Source: Homalodisca vitripennis (Eukaryota; Arthropoda; Insecta; Hemiptera; Cicadellidae). Taken from it: a stretch of 64,000 nucleotides of DNA. Shown one piece after another: positions 50,491 to 62,344 of this stretch. The translations under genes and the position numbers were made by a program. The notes below the pieces were generated by a model that saw only the letters and a program-made list of their open reading frames with translations, was not told the DNA's origin and ran no database searches. The number at the start of each line of letters is the position of its first letter. Position 1 is the first letter of the stretch. Where the stretch lies: NCBI RefSeq assembly GCF_021130785.1, contig NC_060213.1:131640001-131704000 (forward strand), read 5' to 3'.

Positions 50491-51402
50491 TATTGAAATT
50501 ATATATTGAATATTCTTGTAATTTCGTGTTTATTGTTTATTAAGTTTAAAAATTATCTGCTACTACTAAAAACTTTATGTTCCAATTTGTAATCCTCTTT
50601 AATGTTTATAGCATGTAGTAGAAATTCATAGAAAAATTCAAAATAATTGAACCTGTTAGTTATTTTGTTTACATGTTACATGTGTTCGTCTGTGTGTGAA
50701 TGCTCGTACATGTATGTGTTTTACCAGTGATAAAAAAGATTTCGGCAACACTTCATGTGTACAATGATACATATAACAAATTTAGTACCTGTATATAATG
50801 TTGTACTATAACTAGTTAATGTACACATAAGTTTAAAAAAAAACCAGTTAAATGAAGGATCCTAAACTTTCTTGTAGCTTCTGGAGATAGATACGTGAAA
50901 CAGAGGAGATAGACAAAGTCGGTCATACAACATGAGACCAAACTAAGCCCATTACAACTTACCTTGATAACATTTCTGTACTGAAGTCCTGTTATCAGGG
51001 GGGGGGGTGGTAGAGAAGAGAAGAGAATGATACTAGGTGATGTTGTGAAACAGGAACTAGAATTACGTTATCTGTCAAGTTATACTCGTTCTGCTCCATA
51101 TACACTGCATTGAATACTCCAATTCCGATATTATTTAAGATACAATTAGTAAGTATAAATGATGTGTAGCACATTAATGTAATGACACAATTGATGATAA
51201 CATTCATCATTGTAGTTAAATTATACCAAAGCTCTTACTACTTAAAAATAAATATTTTATTTTGTTGCTACTAGACGTTAAAACTTTTTGTAAAATTCCC
51301 CAGTTCCATAGGGGATCTGTTTAATACTGCAACTTACATAAAACAGTTTGGCATCATCTATTATATTTTACCATAGTGAAATATATTACCCCTACCACTA
51401 CC

Positions 51403-51449
51403 CTGCTGCAGCTGCTGCTGCTGCTACTACTACTACTACTACTACTACA
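51403..51449. repeat. CTG/TAC trinucleotide repeat, unit D
   Basis: The shortest version of this repeat in the array. Confidence 0.92.
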
Positions 51450-51832
51450 GACACGATAAGTTTAATACCGAAGCAAAATGGAGCATTCCCTTTTTACTTT
51501 AATAGTATAATTTAATATGTTTAATGGATCTACCACTTTTTAAGTAACTTACCTTTAGGAAGTGACTTAAAGTATAAAACAAAGAATACTAAATATTCAA
51601 TCGTCTTTTGATTACGTTACTTTTAAAAATATTGAACCTTATGTCACATAATGAAACAACACTTTTTATTATATTTAAGTATTTTTATGTGGAGGGTTGT
51701 GGTTATATTTCACAATACAAAGTCCGATTGTGGTTTGACTAAATAAGGCTTGGATGTAAATGAAAATATATTTCAATCTAGGTCTAACGTGGAAGGATTT
51801 GATAAGTAGGTTCGATTGGAAATACAACACAA

Positions 51833-51835
51833 AAC

Positions 51836-51884
<49 letters not shown>

Positions 51885-51926
51885 CTATATATATACATTA
51901 TAACAACACATATTAGGAACTTGCAC

Positions 51927-51987
<61 letters not shown>
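51833..51987. repeat. (CA)n and (TA)n expansions private to unit D
   Basis: A CA run of about 45 bases ends near 51,883. A TA-rich tract follows, with pure runs between 51,932 and 51,987. Units A-C have only a short ACACACAC at the matching place, so this is a unit-specific expansion. Confidence 0.93.
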
Positions 51988-52310
51988 CTCAATACAGTAT
52001 TATCCATATATATCTCAACCTGAAATTAGGCGTCTGCGAGCAAACTTTTACATCCAGATATAGAAAGTACTAAATGGCATGTCTGATAATAAAGCAATGT
52101 GCATGTTTTCATTAGTATATGCTTTCTTTCTTTAAGTTTTTTTTTATACAAACACACTGACACGCACATTCGTGGACTCAGCCTCGAAGAAAAGTAATAT
52201 TATATATGAACATGCAATACCAATATAAAAACTAGATGTTTTATGTAATATTATCGCAAGTTTATAAAAAAGCCTAAGGTTAACTTCGAAATCAAAATAA
52301 ACCAAGTCAT

Positions 52311-52469
52311 AATTCTTGTAAATTAAAGGGAAGAGTTCAACTAATTTTGATTACTTCTGAATTTACTATTGATATATTAAGTTTCCGAAACATCAAACAA
52401 ACAAAACTCCAAAAGCGATAACGATTACTCACTGATCCCGAAACTTGTGTACTAGATGCTTGTAAATAA
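52311..52469 (+). pseudogene. Copy of the candidate exon, unit D, broken by a stop
   Basis: The frame runs NSCKLKGRVQLILITSEFTI, then DILSFRNIKQTKLQKR, and reaches a TAA where the other copies have CAA. After it come RLLTDPETCVLDACK and the final stop. It lacks the frameshift of units A-C and is the unit copy closest to the copy 0 frame. Confidence 0.33.
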
Positions 52470-53651
52470 AAATTAGAACTTATGTATAATCTGCTTTGAA
52501 CTATAGGCTATCAATTATGAAAAGTATTACGGTTCCGGTTTTATAACAAATTGTAATGAAAGGAAAATAAATCATGTTTCAATAATATTCACAATAATAA
52601 GCTGAATATGATTTTGTGTTTGATATTTCACTTTGTGTTAGTAAATCCATCTTGTAAATTATATAACATGGGAGATTTAAATATTCTGAGTCTATTAAAC
52701 AATACAAATAATAATTAACACAAAATATTTGCTGTGTATGGTGACAGTATGGATTACAGTCAAACTATTTTAAATGGATTCAAAGGCTATTGTGAAAATG
52801 TCCTAATTATAAAAGGTAACAGTGGAACTTTTTGAAGTTCATCTAATTTATTTCTAAAACGGCGAGACTGTAAATCAAAGTTGAAATAGATTTCCCTAAG
52901 GTATTAAAGGCTTTGCATTTGAAAAGTTTAGGAGACTACATTTTACTGGCAACATGTGTAAGCAATGTTAGGAACTAATATACTCTCAGATAACAATGTT
53001 TACCTCAGTGTCGAGTAAATTTGTTGAAAAATCTTGAAAGTAATTGTAAGTTAATAGTTTATGACCAATTTCGTTGGAGAATGTCTTTACTCCTGTTAAT
53101 TCTTCAGACTCTTATTAAAGAGATACAATTATTATAATAGTTGTACTATTTAGGCCGGAAATAATAAAAGTTACATTACGAAGTTTACGTAATGTAAGGG
53201 CGATGTTTAAGATGTTTATAACTGAAAATGACGGCATTATTGGTCTTATATGTAGTCAAGGATTACACATAAAACCAAAATTTGACAAGAAATAATTATT
53301 TAACAGGTGAGTTTTATTGGCTGGTTGAATATGTGACATATCCATTAACTTAAGACGTATGGATACGTACTTGCTCATGTCTACTTTGATAATTTATGAG
53401 ATATACTGATACATTTAGGGGATTTTTACATCATAAGATACAATGTAGAGCTAATTTTGAAAGTGAAATACGGAAACAGGCAATTTAAAAAAAAAAACTC
53501 ACCACTGTAAACTTGTGTGAACTGATGTTAAATTTCCCAGGCTGTTAGGATTAATGGTATCCTGAAGGAGGTTTGGTACATTCTTACACTGTTAACACAA
53601 TCTAACTTTTCCCAATATCTGTTATAGCCGTAAAATATAGGTATACAATTT

Positions 53652-53865
53652 TAGCTATGAATACGAAGCTGTAACATGTAGCTATGAGAATGTAGCTATA
53701 AGAATGTAGCTATGATAATCTAGCTATGTCACATGGCTACGGCATTGCAGCCTTCACAATGTATCATGTTAACACTATCTACCTTTTCTCAGTAACCATC
53801 GTAGTTAAGGCTATGAGATATAAAAATGGAACTATGACATGTAGCTATAAGAATGTAGCTTTGAC
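53652..53865. repeat. Degenerate array of AATGTAGCTAT-like motifs, unit D
   Basis: A shorter and differently ordered array than in A and C. Its two edges match the junction of the collapsed remnant in unit B at 30,350-30,368, so B probably lost the array by internal deletion. Confidence 0.78.
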
Positions 53866-55878
53866 AGTTTTAAACACTCAAATACAAAGGTTTAGAAATA
53901 TTAAATGTAAATATATAAAATTAAAATTTGGTCGTTTATTTTACTTAGTCCATTTTGTTTTAAAATTTCTTTGGAAATTAATTACACGTGGAAGGCCGTG
54001 TTTGAAATCTGTAATCAGATATTGTAATAAAGTTGTAAGCATTTAAAGTCTCTAGCCATTACAAATTCTAATAAGAGATACATTTGTAATAAAATTGTCT
54101 ACGTTCCAAAAAAACTGCTACATTGAAAAATGTTAGTTAAAAACCCCAAAAAGTTTTTTTAGTGCATCCGAAATAAATAGTAGGAGGGCTACTCTGTTGT
54201 ATCCTCAGCCTCAATCGGATCTTCTAACTATTGTATGTAATTTTTTATAGTCCACTCCAAAATTACATTATTGAACGAATCATTCGGAAATTGTGTATTG
54301 ACATGGAAGTATTTTTACTTAGCAGTTCTTTGTGTTCAGACCGTTAAGACATTATAGTTCACAGACTAGGTCACCATAATTAATTTACCCATAATTTAAA
54401 TCAGTGCACTTTACTAAAGTGTAAAATAGGCCAAATATTGCTAAATTATAAAATTAACCAAGTAGCATGAAGACACAAACCACGTGATAGTAACTATACT
54501 ACCATGCAATGTTTGCTTTCTAGTAACGTGTGCCGAGTAGACATCTCATTGAACTCCAGTCCAATTTCCTTTAATGTCGCACTAGAAACTAATGTTATAA
54601 ACCTTTGATGAAACAATTATGTCAGTGACTTTTTGCAGGGAATGATTTGTTCATTTTTTAATTTATTTAGAAACTGATGAATCAAGTACTACTGAGTTTA
54701 GGCATTACATTTCGCTTCCATTGAGTAGACACTGTTCTGTAGTTTTATCTAAAACAAAAAAAAGAAATCTTATTACCAAAACTAATGATACAAGAAAAAC
54801 AAATAGTTATTACGAGTATATCAGAGAAAAACTGTTGTTCAAAAAGAATTTTGCTCAGCAATAATGCAATATCCAAAAAAAGTTATACCTTAGATTAAGT
54901 CCTAATAAAAAACCGCTAGTTACTAATTAGCCCATGCTTTTGCAATATAATCAACAACTCTAATAACCCTTGGTGTGCAAGGATTGATATTTAACTCTTA
55001 AAATTACATACAATTACACATCTAATATATTTATTTTCTTACATTTGTCCAAATGATTTAAGCCAATAATTTACTTGATACTTTAAAAAGTTTCACTAAA
55101 TTCACTTTCAGCACAGTTTTGACATTATTATAAAAATTAGTGGGCAAAAACTAATTATAAACAATTTTTTCTATATTTTCTTAATGCTGTAAAATTCTTA
55201 AATAATAAAATAATGACGATTGCTGTAATAATTTATAACAGCACAAATTTACCAGCGGAACAGTATTTATATGAGCTACGACATAATACGGTATATGCGG
55301 GACCGCAGGCTTAGCGTCCACGTATTTGTACTATATAATATTGTTATACTATATAATATAGCATTTGTTATATTATATACTATACCTATAGTATAATTAT
55401 ACATGTATATGAATATATCGCGGCATATGCGTAACCACAGCCATTATTTGATTCTGGCCGAACGTCTATGTACAAATTATCTATATAATATTTAACTCGA
55501 GATCTCTGCGTTTGGTGTACTTAGATGAGTGTTCTCAAGACAAAGCTTTTACGGTACAATTATACACTTGTTTTTATTACGATTTTTTACCGAGTAAGAA
55601 CGATAAACATCTTTTATTTATGCGTCATACGTTTATTAATCAAACATTTCTAGTTTATGAGTAATATATTCCTAAAAAAATCATTAAGGGGGTATATTTT
55701 GACTTTAATGCGTTACATTGTTGTATAAATTAAATCTACAAACCCAATCTCCAAATTAAACTGAGGCAATTTTCTCCGTAAAATCCCTGAGGGCTATTGC
55801 TGTTGAAATACAAGTCCTAATTTCCTTTTACCTTGAAAACACGACGTTTTATTCCTTCACTATCAAAACACAGTGTGT

Positions 55879-56395
55879 CCTTACCACAATGTAACAGGTA
55901 TAATTTATAATATATTTAAAATTAACCAACTTGTTTGTAAAAAGATATTCTAGAAATAAAATTGATTTTATTCGTTAAAATACAAGAAATAATTGTAAAG
56001 ATCACGTCATTGATAGTATTTATGGTATATATTAAAATATATATTTTGCTCTGATAATAAAATAACATAGGTAGTATATAATATAAGGACACTTTCCTAA
56101 TATTGTTGACATGTGTTTGGGCACTGCAATATTTTCTTTTCCTCCTGTGAAGTATGGATGATAGTCGCCGTTTTTATAAACAGCTGGGAATGATGGACAA
56201 CCTGATGAACACGATGGATATTTGTGACAGATACTAGTGAGAAATAATGAATGTATACACTTAGGTATGTACACAAGTAATGAATTATTTTTTTATTTAT
56301 TCAAGATTAATACATTTTTAAATATGAACAGTACATAGTGAATACTGATCAGTAGATTCCTAATTTACATTTGTCACATAAATTACGACACTTAA
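55879..56395. repeat. Flank block X', similar to 15,226-15,700
   Basis: Diverged counterpart of the sequence following copy 0. A minus-strand frame (56,274-56,032) contains CHKYPSCSSGCPSFPAVYKN after a TTTCTCACTAG acceptor-like sequence. It is short, has no recognised family, and is not supported as a gene. Confidence 0.45.
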
Positions 56396-56740
56396 GTTTA
56401 ATAAAGTGTTTAAAGAAAACAGACAAATGAAAGGAACGTGGATAGAGAGAATTTCGATGATGAAGACATATTACAACTAAAGAGATTATAATGTGGTTAG
56501 CCGAATTGTCAAGTCAGCAGATTGCTGTGCCACATTCATGTAGTACTCTGGAGTAACATTACTTGCAGCTGACGTACTCAAAGATGAACGTTCAATCAGT
56601 GACGTCATTCTGGAGGTAATGAAGCTGAACGTTGCTTTTAGCTGTTGTTGCTTACCTCGCTCTGGTTGTTTGGTGACGTCATGATGTACGTTACCAACTG
56701 CAGGCAAATACACTGAAATACCGTATATCATTCATATTTA
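56395..56740. repeat. Partial diverged unit copy 5a
   Basis: GACAAATGAAAGGAACGTGG and GATGAAGACATATTACAA match unit A near 17,680-17,735. CAATCAGTGACGTCATTCTGG then matches near 18,240. The segment between is missing. The minus strand is open at 56,731-56,486 (KATFSFITSRMTSLIERSSL), whereas the units have a stop in the same alignment (NFTTYRMATLIGH-stop). No product is recognised. Confidence 0.6.
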
Positions 56741-57229
56741 TTCATGCAAAACATGCAAAGTTAAGGCAATTTATAATATTGAATTAAGTAAATAGAGTGT
56801 GTATAAAAGCATAATTAATACCAACACGAACTCAATTAAAAACACTACATTTTTTCTCTTAATAGAGGGAAGGTTTTAATGTGGACAGAAAGAAATAAAA
56901 ATTACTTGAAAATTACACAATAAGTTAATCACACATATAAGAAATTATTCTGAAATAGATAACCTATATGAGTGTATAAGTTTACAACGTAATGTATTTG
57001 AAACAATCATGTTTGTTTAGTATAAAAAAATCAAATAGTTATGCTCTCAAAACATATCTGCATCAGACATAGCACACATATTCCATGTATCTTAACAATT
57101 TAAGATTAAGTTTAAAAATAAAATTATTACGACTTCATTCCATTTCATGGAATTTATTTTTCTATAACACAATTCTTTGTAACTCTGAATCCTTGATTTA
57201 TCAGAGACAGTTTTAACCACAATTAACTT
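56741..57229. other. AT-rich noncoding sequence
   Basis: Nothing recognisable between partial copy 5a and the inverted block. Confidence 0.5.
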
Positions 57230-57585
57230 TTATTGGTAAACTTCAAGTTAAGAGTTTGTTTAATATCTTGAGTAACAGCATGCTTGAGTAGGACACTTGG
57301 AGCTGGAAACTACACTTTGTAAAACTTCTTGCAATTTATATTCCTTTATTACCATAACAAAAAGTTTAATTTGCAAGAAATGAAAAATAGAGTCATAAGT
57401 TGGAATATAAGTTATTTTAAACGCTATTGGAATGTGCGTTTACATACGCCAGAAATTGTCTTAAAAATATATTTATCGCTTACAAACCATACAGGTGTCA
57501 AAAGATATTGAATATATTGAAGCAGAGAATCAATCTCCAAATCCATTCCCAAAATTAAATAGAGCCAATTTTCTCCACAAGGTCC
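57230..57585 (-). repeat. Inverted partner of 15,870-16,207
   Basis: Its reverse complement matches the block at the left array edge (see 15,870-16,207). The right part (57,515-57,660, plus strand) also resembles the last 150 bases of the unit and of copy 0 (AATCTCCAAAT, GCCAATTTTCTC, GAGTGCTGCAG), so this segment is a differently assembled piece of the same family. Confidence 0.75.
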
Positions 57586-58190
57586 CTGAGGAGTGCTGCA
57601 GGAGAAATATTACAAAGGTCCTGAGATCCTTCTCCTTGAGACCGTGGAATATTGTTTCTTTACCGCCTCTGTGCCATGCATTATCTATTATAACTAATAC
57701 TTTTCAACAATATCCCCGTAACGAATATTTCAAATAATGAGATACAAACACTGAAGATTTACTTCATTCTACAGCAGTGTGCCAAGAAGCTTTATTTTGC
57801 CATGGATCATAACACAAAGAAAAAGATTAGAGTTCACAAGTATAATGTTTAGAGTTGTTTTCTATTTACAGTTTTATTAGTGCTATTCGTTTTTTTAACA
57901 TAAACAAAATATTCCAGTAACAAAGAGACAAATTGTACAATATGAGCATAAATCCTGGTATTTCTTAAAATCGATAAAGAAAGTTCCTGTAAGAGAGAAA
58001 TTCAACAAAGCTAGTTTTTGTGGACATTGAAATGTCGAAATTATTTCAAGGGTATAGCAATTGTTAAAATATAAAAATTATTATTTTTAAAGTTATTTTT
58101 ACTCATATTTTCACATCCAATCGTCAGAGACGTAAACACATTTTAAATCAGCGTTAGGTATACATATGTAGAAGGGGTGGCTTTTAATCT
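57586..58190. other. Mostly noncoding sequence
   Basis: The first ~75 bases continue the similarity to the unit end. The remainder is AT-rich with no recognised feature. A frame at 57,495-57,737 (ANFLHKVPEECCRRN) is not preserved in copy 0 in a coding-like way. Confidence 0.45.
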
Positions 58191-59240
58191 TTTTATTTAT
58201 TTGTCTGACGGTGATATAAATATTATTTAAATGTTAGCTGCACGTTATTTATGTCCAGTTAGAACAAATATAATATGAGAAACAATTATATTTTCATGTT
58301 TTTAACTCCTACGATGCCCTCTTGTTTGAACCTTTAACAAATCTTGCGTGACTGACAATAAATTTCTTTGGATATTTTCTCATTTTTGAAAATCTGATAT
58401 CCTTGAATAATGTATTAGTCTCATTACTTCATCAATACGACGTTATTTATTGTGAAAGTGTGCCAAAATAATTGAACAATGAAAAATCAATGTTATAGAA
58501 TTGCTGTGAAAGAAACATAATATATTTTGCAATGCAGAATAATTTGTGAGACTAAGAACATTTTAGACATTTCAAAGCTCATGTTGTCTCGCTGACTAAG
58601 CTCTGTGTATGCAACATTCTGTGTAACATTACGTGTTGATGGTGTAATCACAGACTAATGTCCAATCAGTGCTGTCATGCTGGAGGTTGTAAAGCTAAAT
58701 ATCCTCGTTAAAGGTTCCTGCACACTCCTCTGTGGTCGAATGTTATTTTGAGTCTGTTTTTATTTATTTATTAAATTTAACTTAATCTCCGACTGAAATA
58801 GCGTGAAAAAATTTTCGTACGTATTGACTTTGGAGAGATTGTTATTAAAAAGTCCCCAAATGAAGATTTTAAGATTACTTCTAAACTTTTTTTATTGATT
58901 AATTTTGTTGTACTGCCTTGTCTTTGCGTCCTAGTAATTGAAAAAAGTCTTAAAGTAAAGAACTTTTTATATCTCCCAGGCTGACAGAAGACAAATTGAG
59001 TTTGTATGCTACAAAACTCGCAGCCTAAATCCATGGTTTGACATGCAACATTACAGAACGCATTCTATTCTGTGTATAAGAGAAGTCTTATGGAAAGTTT
59101 ATAGTAGTAAAGATTCAACCTTTCTAGATGTATATTTTTCTTCACATTACATTTCAATCTGTATTCATTGAGCTAGGTTCCATATAAATGTTGAAATAAT
59201 AAAATGTTTGGTTAGAAAAGACAGGGTATTCCAAAAAACG
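58190..59240. repeat. Partial diverged unit copy 5b
   Basis: Aligns in order with unit A from about 17,770 to 18,810. Landmarks are GTTAGAACAAATATAATATGAGAA, TCTCGCTGACTAAGCTCTGTGTATG, AACATTACGTGTTGATGGTGTAATC and TTCATTGAGCTAGGTTCCATA. Divergence is much higher than among A-D. The GTGTAACATTACG...CAATCAGTG stretch is the best-preserved part in every copy. Confidence 0.8.
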
Positions 59241-62200
59241 AGGGCGGTAACATAATAAAATGGTCACCGACTTTTTATATAGACTTTACAATGTGTTATG
59301 TTTTTTTTTACTGTATAATAAGCTACATGTGGTAATATACCACACGTTAAAATCTCATATGATAGTACTCAGCTTGTCTAGAAATGTTTTAATTTTGACG
59401 TTTTTTTCGTTTCCATCATGGATACCATAAGATGAACGTAAATATGATTAGCAAGTCCCAGACCAATCAGACACACAATCATCAAACATGGTTTTGCCTT
59501 TAAAGAAATTCTTGAAAAATTTGGAGTAGGTACATATATTTCAGTTCTTTTTTCATACTGTGAGGACAGACAAGCAAACTAAAATTTAAATTTTCGTGGT
59601 CCAAGAAATAAAAATGAAGAATTTATTACCAGCAGATTTATACGCCAATATCACCTTTTACGCCGCGCAAATATCGCGTGAATTTTGTGGCGTCATATAC
59701 GATGTGAAGCGTTGCTACGCATTTTATACACGTGATGTGAGTCACTTGTTCATGTAATTAATTATTACAACCGGTTAAAATATTTCCATAATATCATCTT
59801 AGAATCCGATATTAGGAAGAATTACTTTTGTTTGAATAAACTTATTTTAACTGTCTTTATTTAAATCTTAATATTTACGTATTATTATGTAGGGAATGGC
59901 AGCGTAAATTGTACCTTGCAGGTAAATTTATATTCTTCGTTTAAAGTTTTTTATTGACTATGGATGATTTGTAAGGATAAGTGTACTTCCGTCATTTGCT
60001 ATCCTTATATGGTTGTATAATATAACACTTTGTTTTGAGGACTGGACGCTTTTTCTTTATCAGTTATCAAAATAACCATAAGGTTGAACTTTAAGCATGG
60101 ACAAAACTAAAAGCAAATAGTAAATATTTTGATAACAACTGAAAATGTTGAAAGTCAAACAGATCTCGAGCGCACACGTCACTGCAAAGAATGTGCTCAC
60201 TGAATACCATATACTTAGCCATATGTACGAAATGAACAGGCTGTATGTAGCACACCCGTTCTGTTGATAAGTGGAACAGAATAATATAGAAGTTTTAGGT
60301 CAAAGTGTGATAGGCTACATTCGTAAAATTAACTACAGCAAAATGTAGCAGGTACATTCGGTGATTACATAGTAGCTTCATACGCCATATGAAGATTGTT
60401 ATTAATTGTTTTCAATTATGAATAAATTAAAAAATTCTGTTAATAAAAGATACCCGGTTGATAGACTCAACAAAGGCTTAGTGGTATGGATAGGTAAATA
60501 AATGAAATACAAACTTATGTGATTACACTCATCACAGTGTTCGACGATACAGCAAGGAAAGGTATGGAAATAACAAAAGTTGAACATGTTTGTAGACGAA
60601 GCTCACGAGGTGAGCAAACACCAAACCTGAGAGCAAACATCTGGTGCCACACATAATATTTCATTTCTAAGCGCGCTTCATTTTGATTACTTCCAAAAAT
60701 AATACTCGTGTTTAATACTGTGTATTTTTTTAAATAATTTTGTGGAAACAAAGTAATCAAGAGGTTATACTGTATTATTGTTCAAAAAAAGGTCTTGTTT
60801 TATATAAAATATTGCCTATAAACTGCTGTAACGTTTATTTTATCAAATTTATACTATATAAAATATTATATAATTTAAACGAAACAGCTCATAATAAAAA
60901 GTGTATACACTCTCTTTATAGACATTATTAATATTAAGTACAGTTTTGTAGAAACATAACACGGCTACAGTAAACTATAAAATTTCAATATGTTGATTAT
61001 TGAATAAAATAAAGTAATAATAACTATAAGATAATAATAAGAATAACTCTTTTCAACAATCAATAAGAATCAATATTTGAGAAACATATTTCTTTCCGAA
61101 GTAAATTTAATAATTTGTGACAAATATAACTTTATATTTATTATTATAATTTATTGATACTGAATAAAATTTATATTAATATGATATTCAAATCGGTGAG
61201 TTATACTAGTGTTGCAGAATTTAACAACATTTTAATACATTACACCACTTGATATTGCAAACAAGTGTACTTTAATTTAATATTCCTTCCATCATTAGCT
61301 ATCTCGCTCTTCTTTATGTATTAGGATTCTCTTTCAGGACGGATCTTATAACACTTAAAACAAGGACGCTCTCGTGTGTGTGAGTGTATGAAGCCCGAGA
61401 AGGACATCAATAATTAGTGTAGAAATCAATACTATTTCCCGTATCACATTTTCCCAAGTTATAGCTAAAGTGTGTTGAGCAACTCTAAAAAGTTGGCAAG
61501 ATGCATATTTAAAGCAAAGAACGGCCACATCTTAAATCCGCATCTGTCTTTGCAGTAAAATAACTACGACAATCTTTACAGCGCTGCAGGAATCTTTACG
61601 ATACACAAGTTTCACTCGTTCCGCCTGCGTCATGCAGCTAAAGCTTTTTTATATTTTGCGTTTCCGGTAGGTAATTTTTGACGTGATAAGGAAAAAAATT
61701 AAATTACAATAAGTGTGACGAAGAAAAAAACAAGTCCGCGCATATTATCTCACTATTATCACATTAAAAGATGCACGCATACTATATAAACTACAGTATA
61801 TTAATTTTTTAGTTTTCAATTTCGCTGTTACTTTATTCAATTACAATCATAATAAAAGCTTAACATTTCTCAAAGATTTTTACAGTTTATAGTTATTTTC
61901 CTAAATTTACACAATTCTCACAAAATATTTCCTTAAACAAATAAATATTGCAAGAAAAATTAATTGTCAAACGATTAGTTTGATCTTAATTGCATTATCA
62001 TAGCTACATAACCCAACAAAACTACATCATAAAAGAAAATCTATCCATTCTTAGGGCGATTAAATAATGAATATAACCTAGTTTGCAGTTGACTAACAAA
62101 GCACTCATGTTAGAGTAAATAGGTACCCAAGACAATCCTAATTTGAAGATTGATAATCAAAAGCCATTTGCTTGAGTTTGACTTGTTGTTTAATTTGTAT

Positions 62201-62340
62201 TTTTTGTGAATAAATCTCTAGTAAATTTTATGGAATATACTGAAAAATCCAAAACGATTAATGCTATTTTTGTTGCTCATTTTATCTTCATGGGATGAGT
62301 TGATAACACAAGGACAACCGCGACTATTTCTTTGTCGCTG
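59241..62340. other. AT-rich noncoding sequence
   Basis: No gene, transposon end or tandem repeat is supported. Open frames are short. A minus-strand frame at 60,760-60,515 includes MKYYVWHQMFALRFGVCSPR but has no recognised family. Confidence 0.5.
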
Positions 62341-62344
62341 TGGG

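Larger units (their letters stand above)
47761..55878. repeat. Tandem unit D (about 8.12 kb)
   Basis: Fourth unit, starting with an 8-base duplicated GGAATTCA and then the same left end as unit A, and ending CAAAACACAGTGTGT before flank sequence. The left part is A-like (for example AACAAATATAATGTGACAAG at 49,470). From about 50.9 kb it mixes both types, and beyond about 51.6 kb it is B-like, but with its own expansions of CA and TA repeats and a full GTAGCTAT-type array. Confidence 0.9.

Noticed and set aside
57495..57737. 80-codon frame with ECC, considered as an insulin-like or secreted peptide exon
   Set aside because: Compared with copy 0 the changes are mostly nonsynonymous, the unit copies are full of stops, and the cysteine pattern does not fit a known peptide family.
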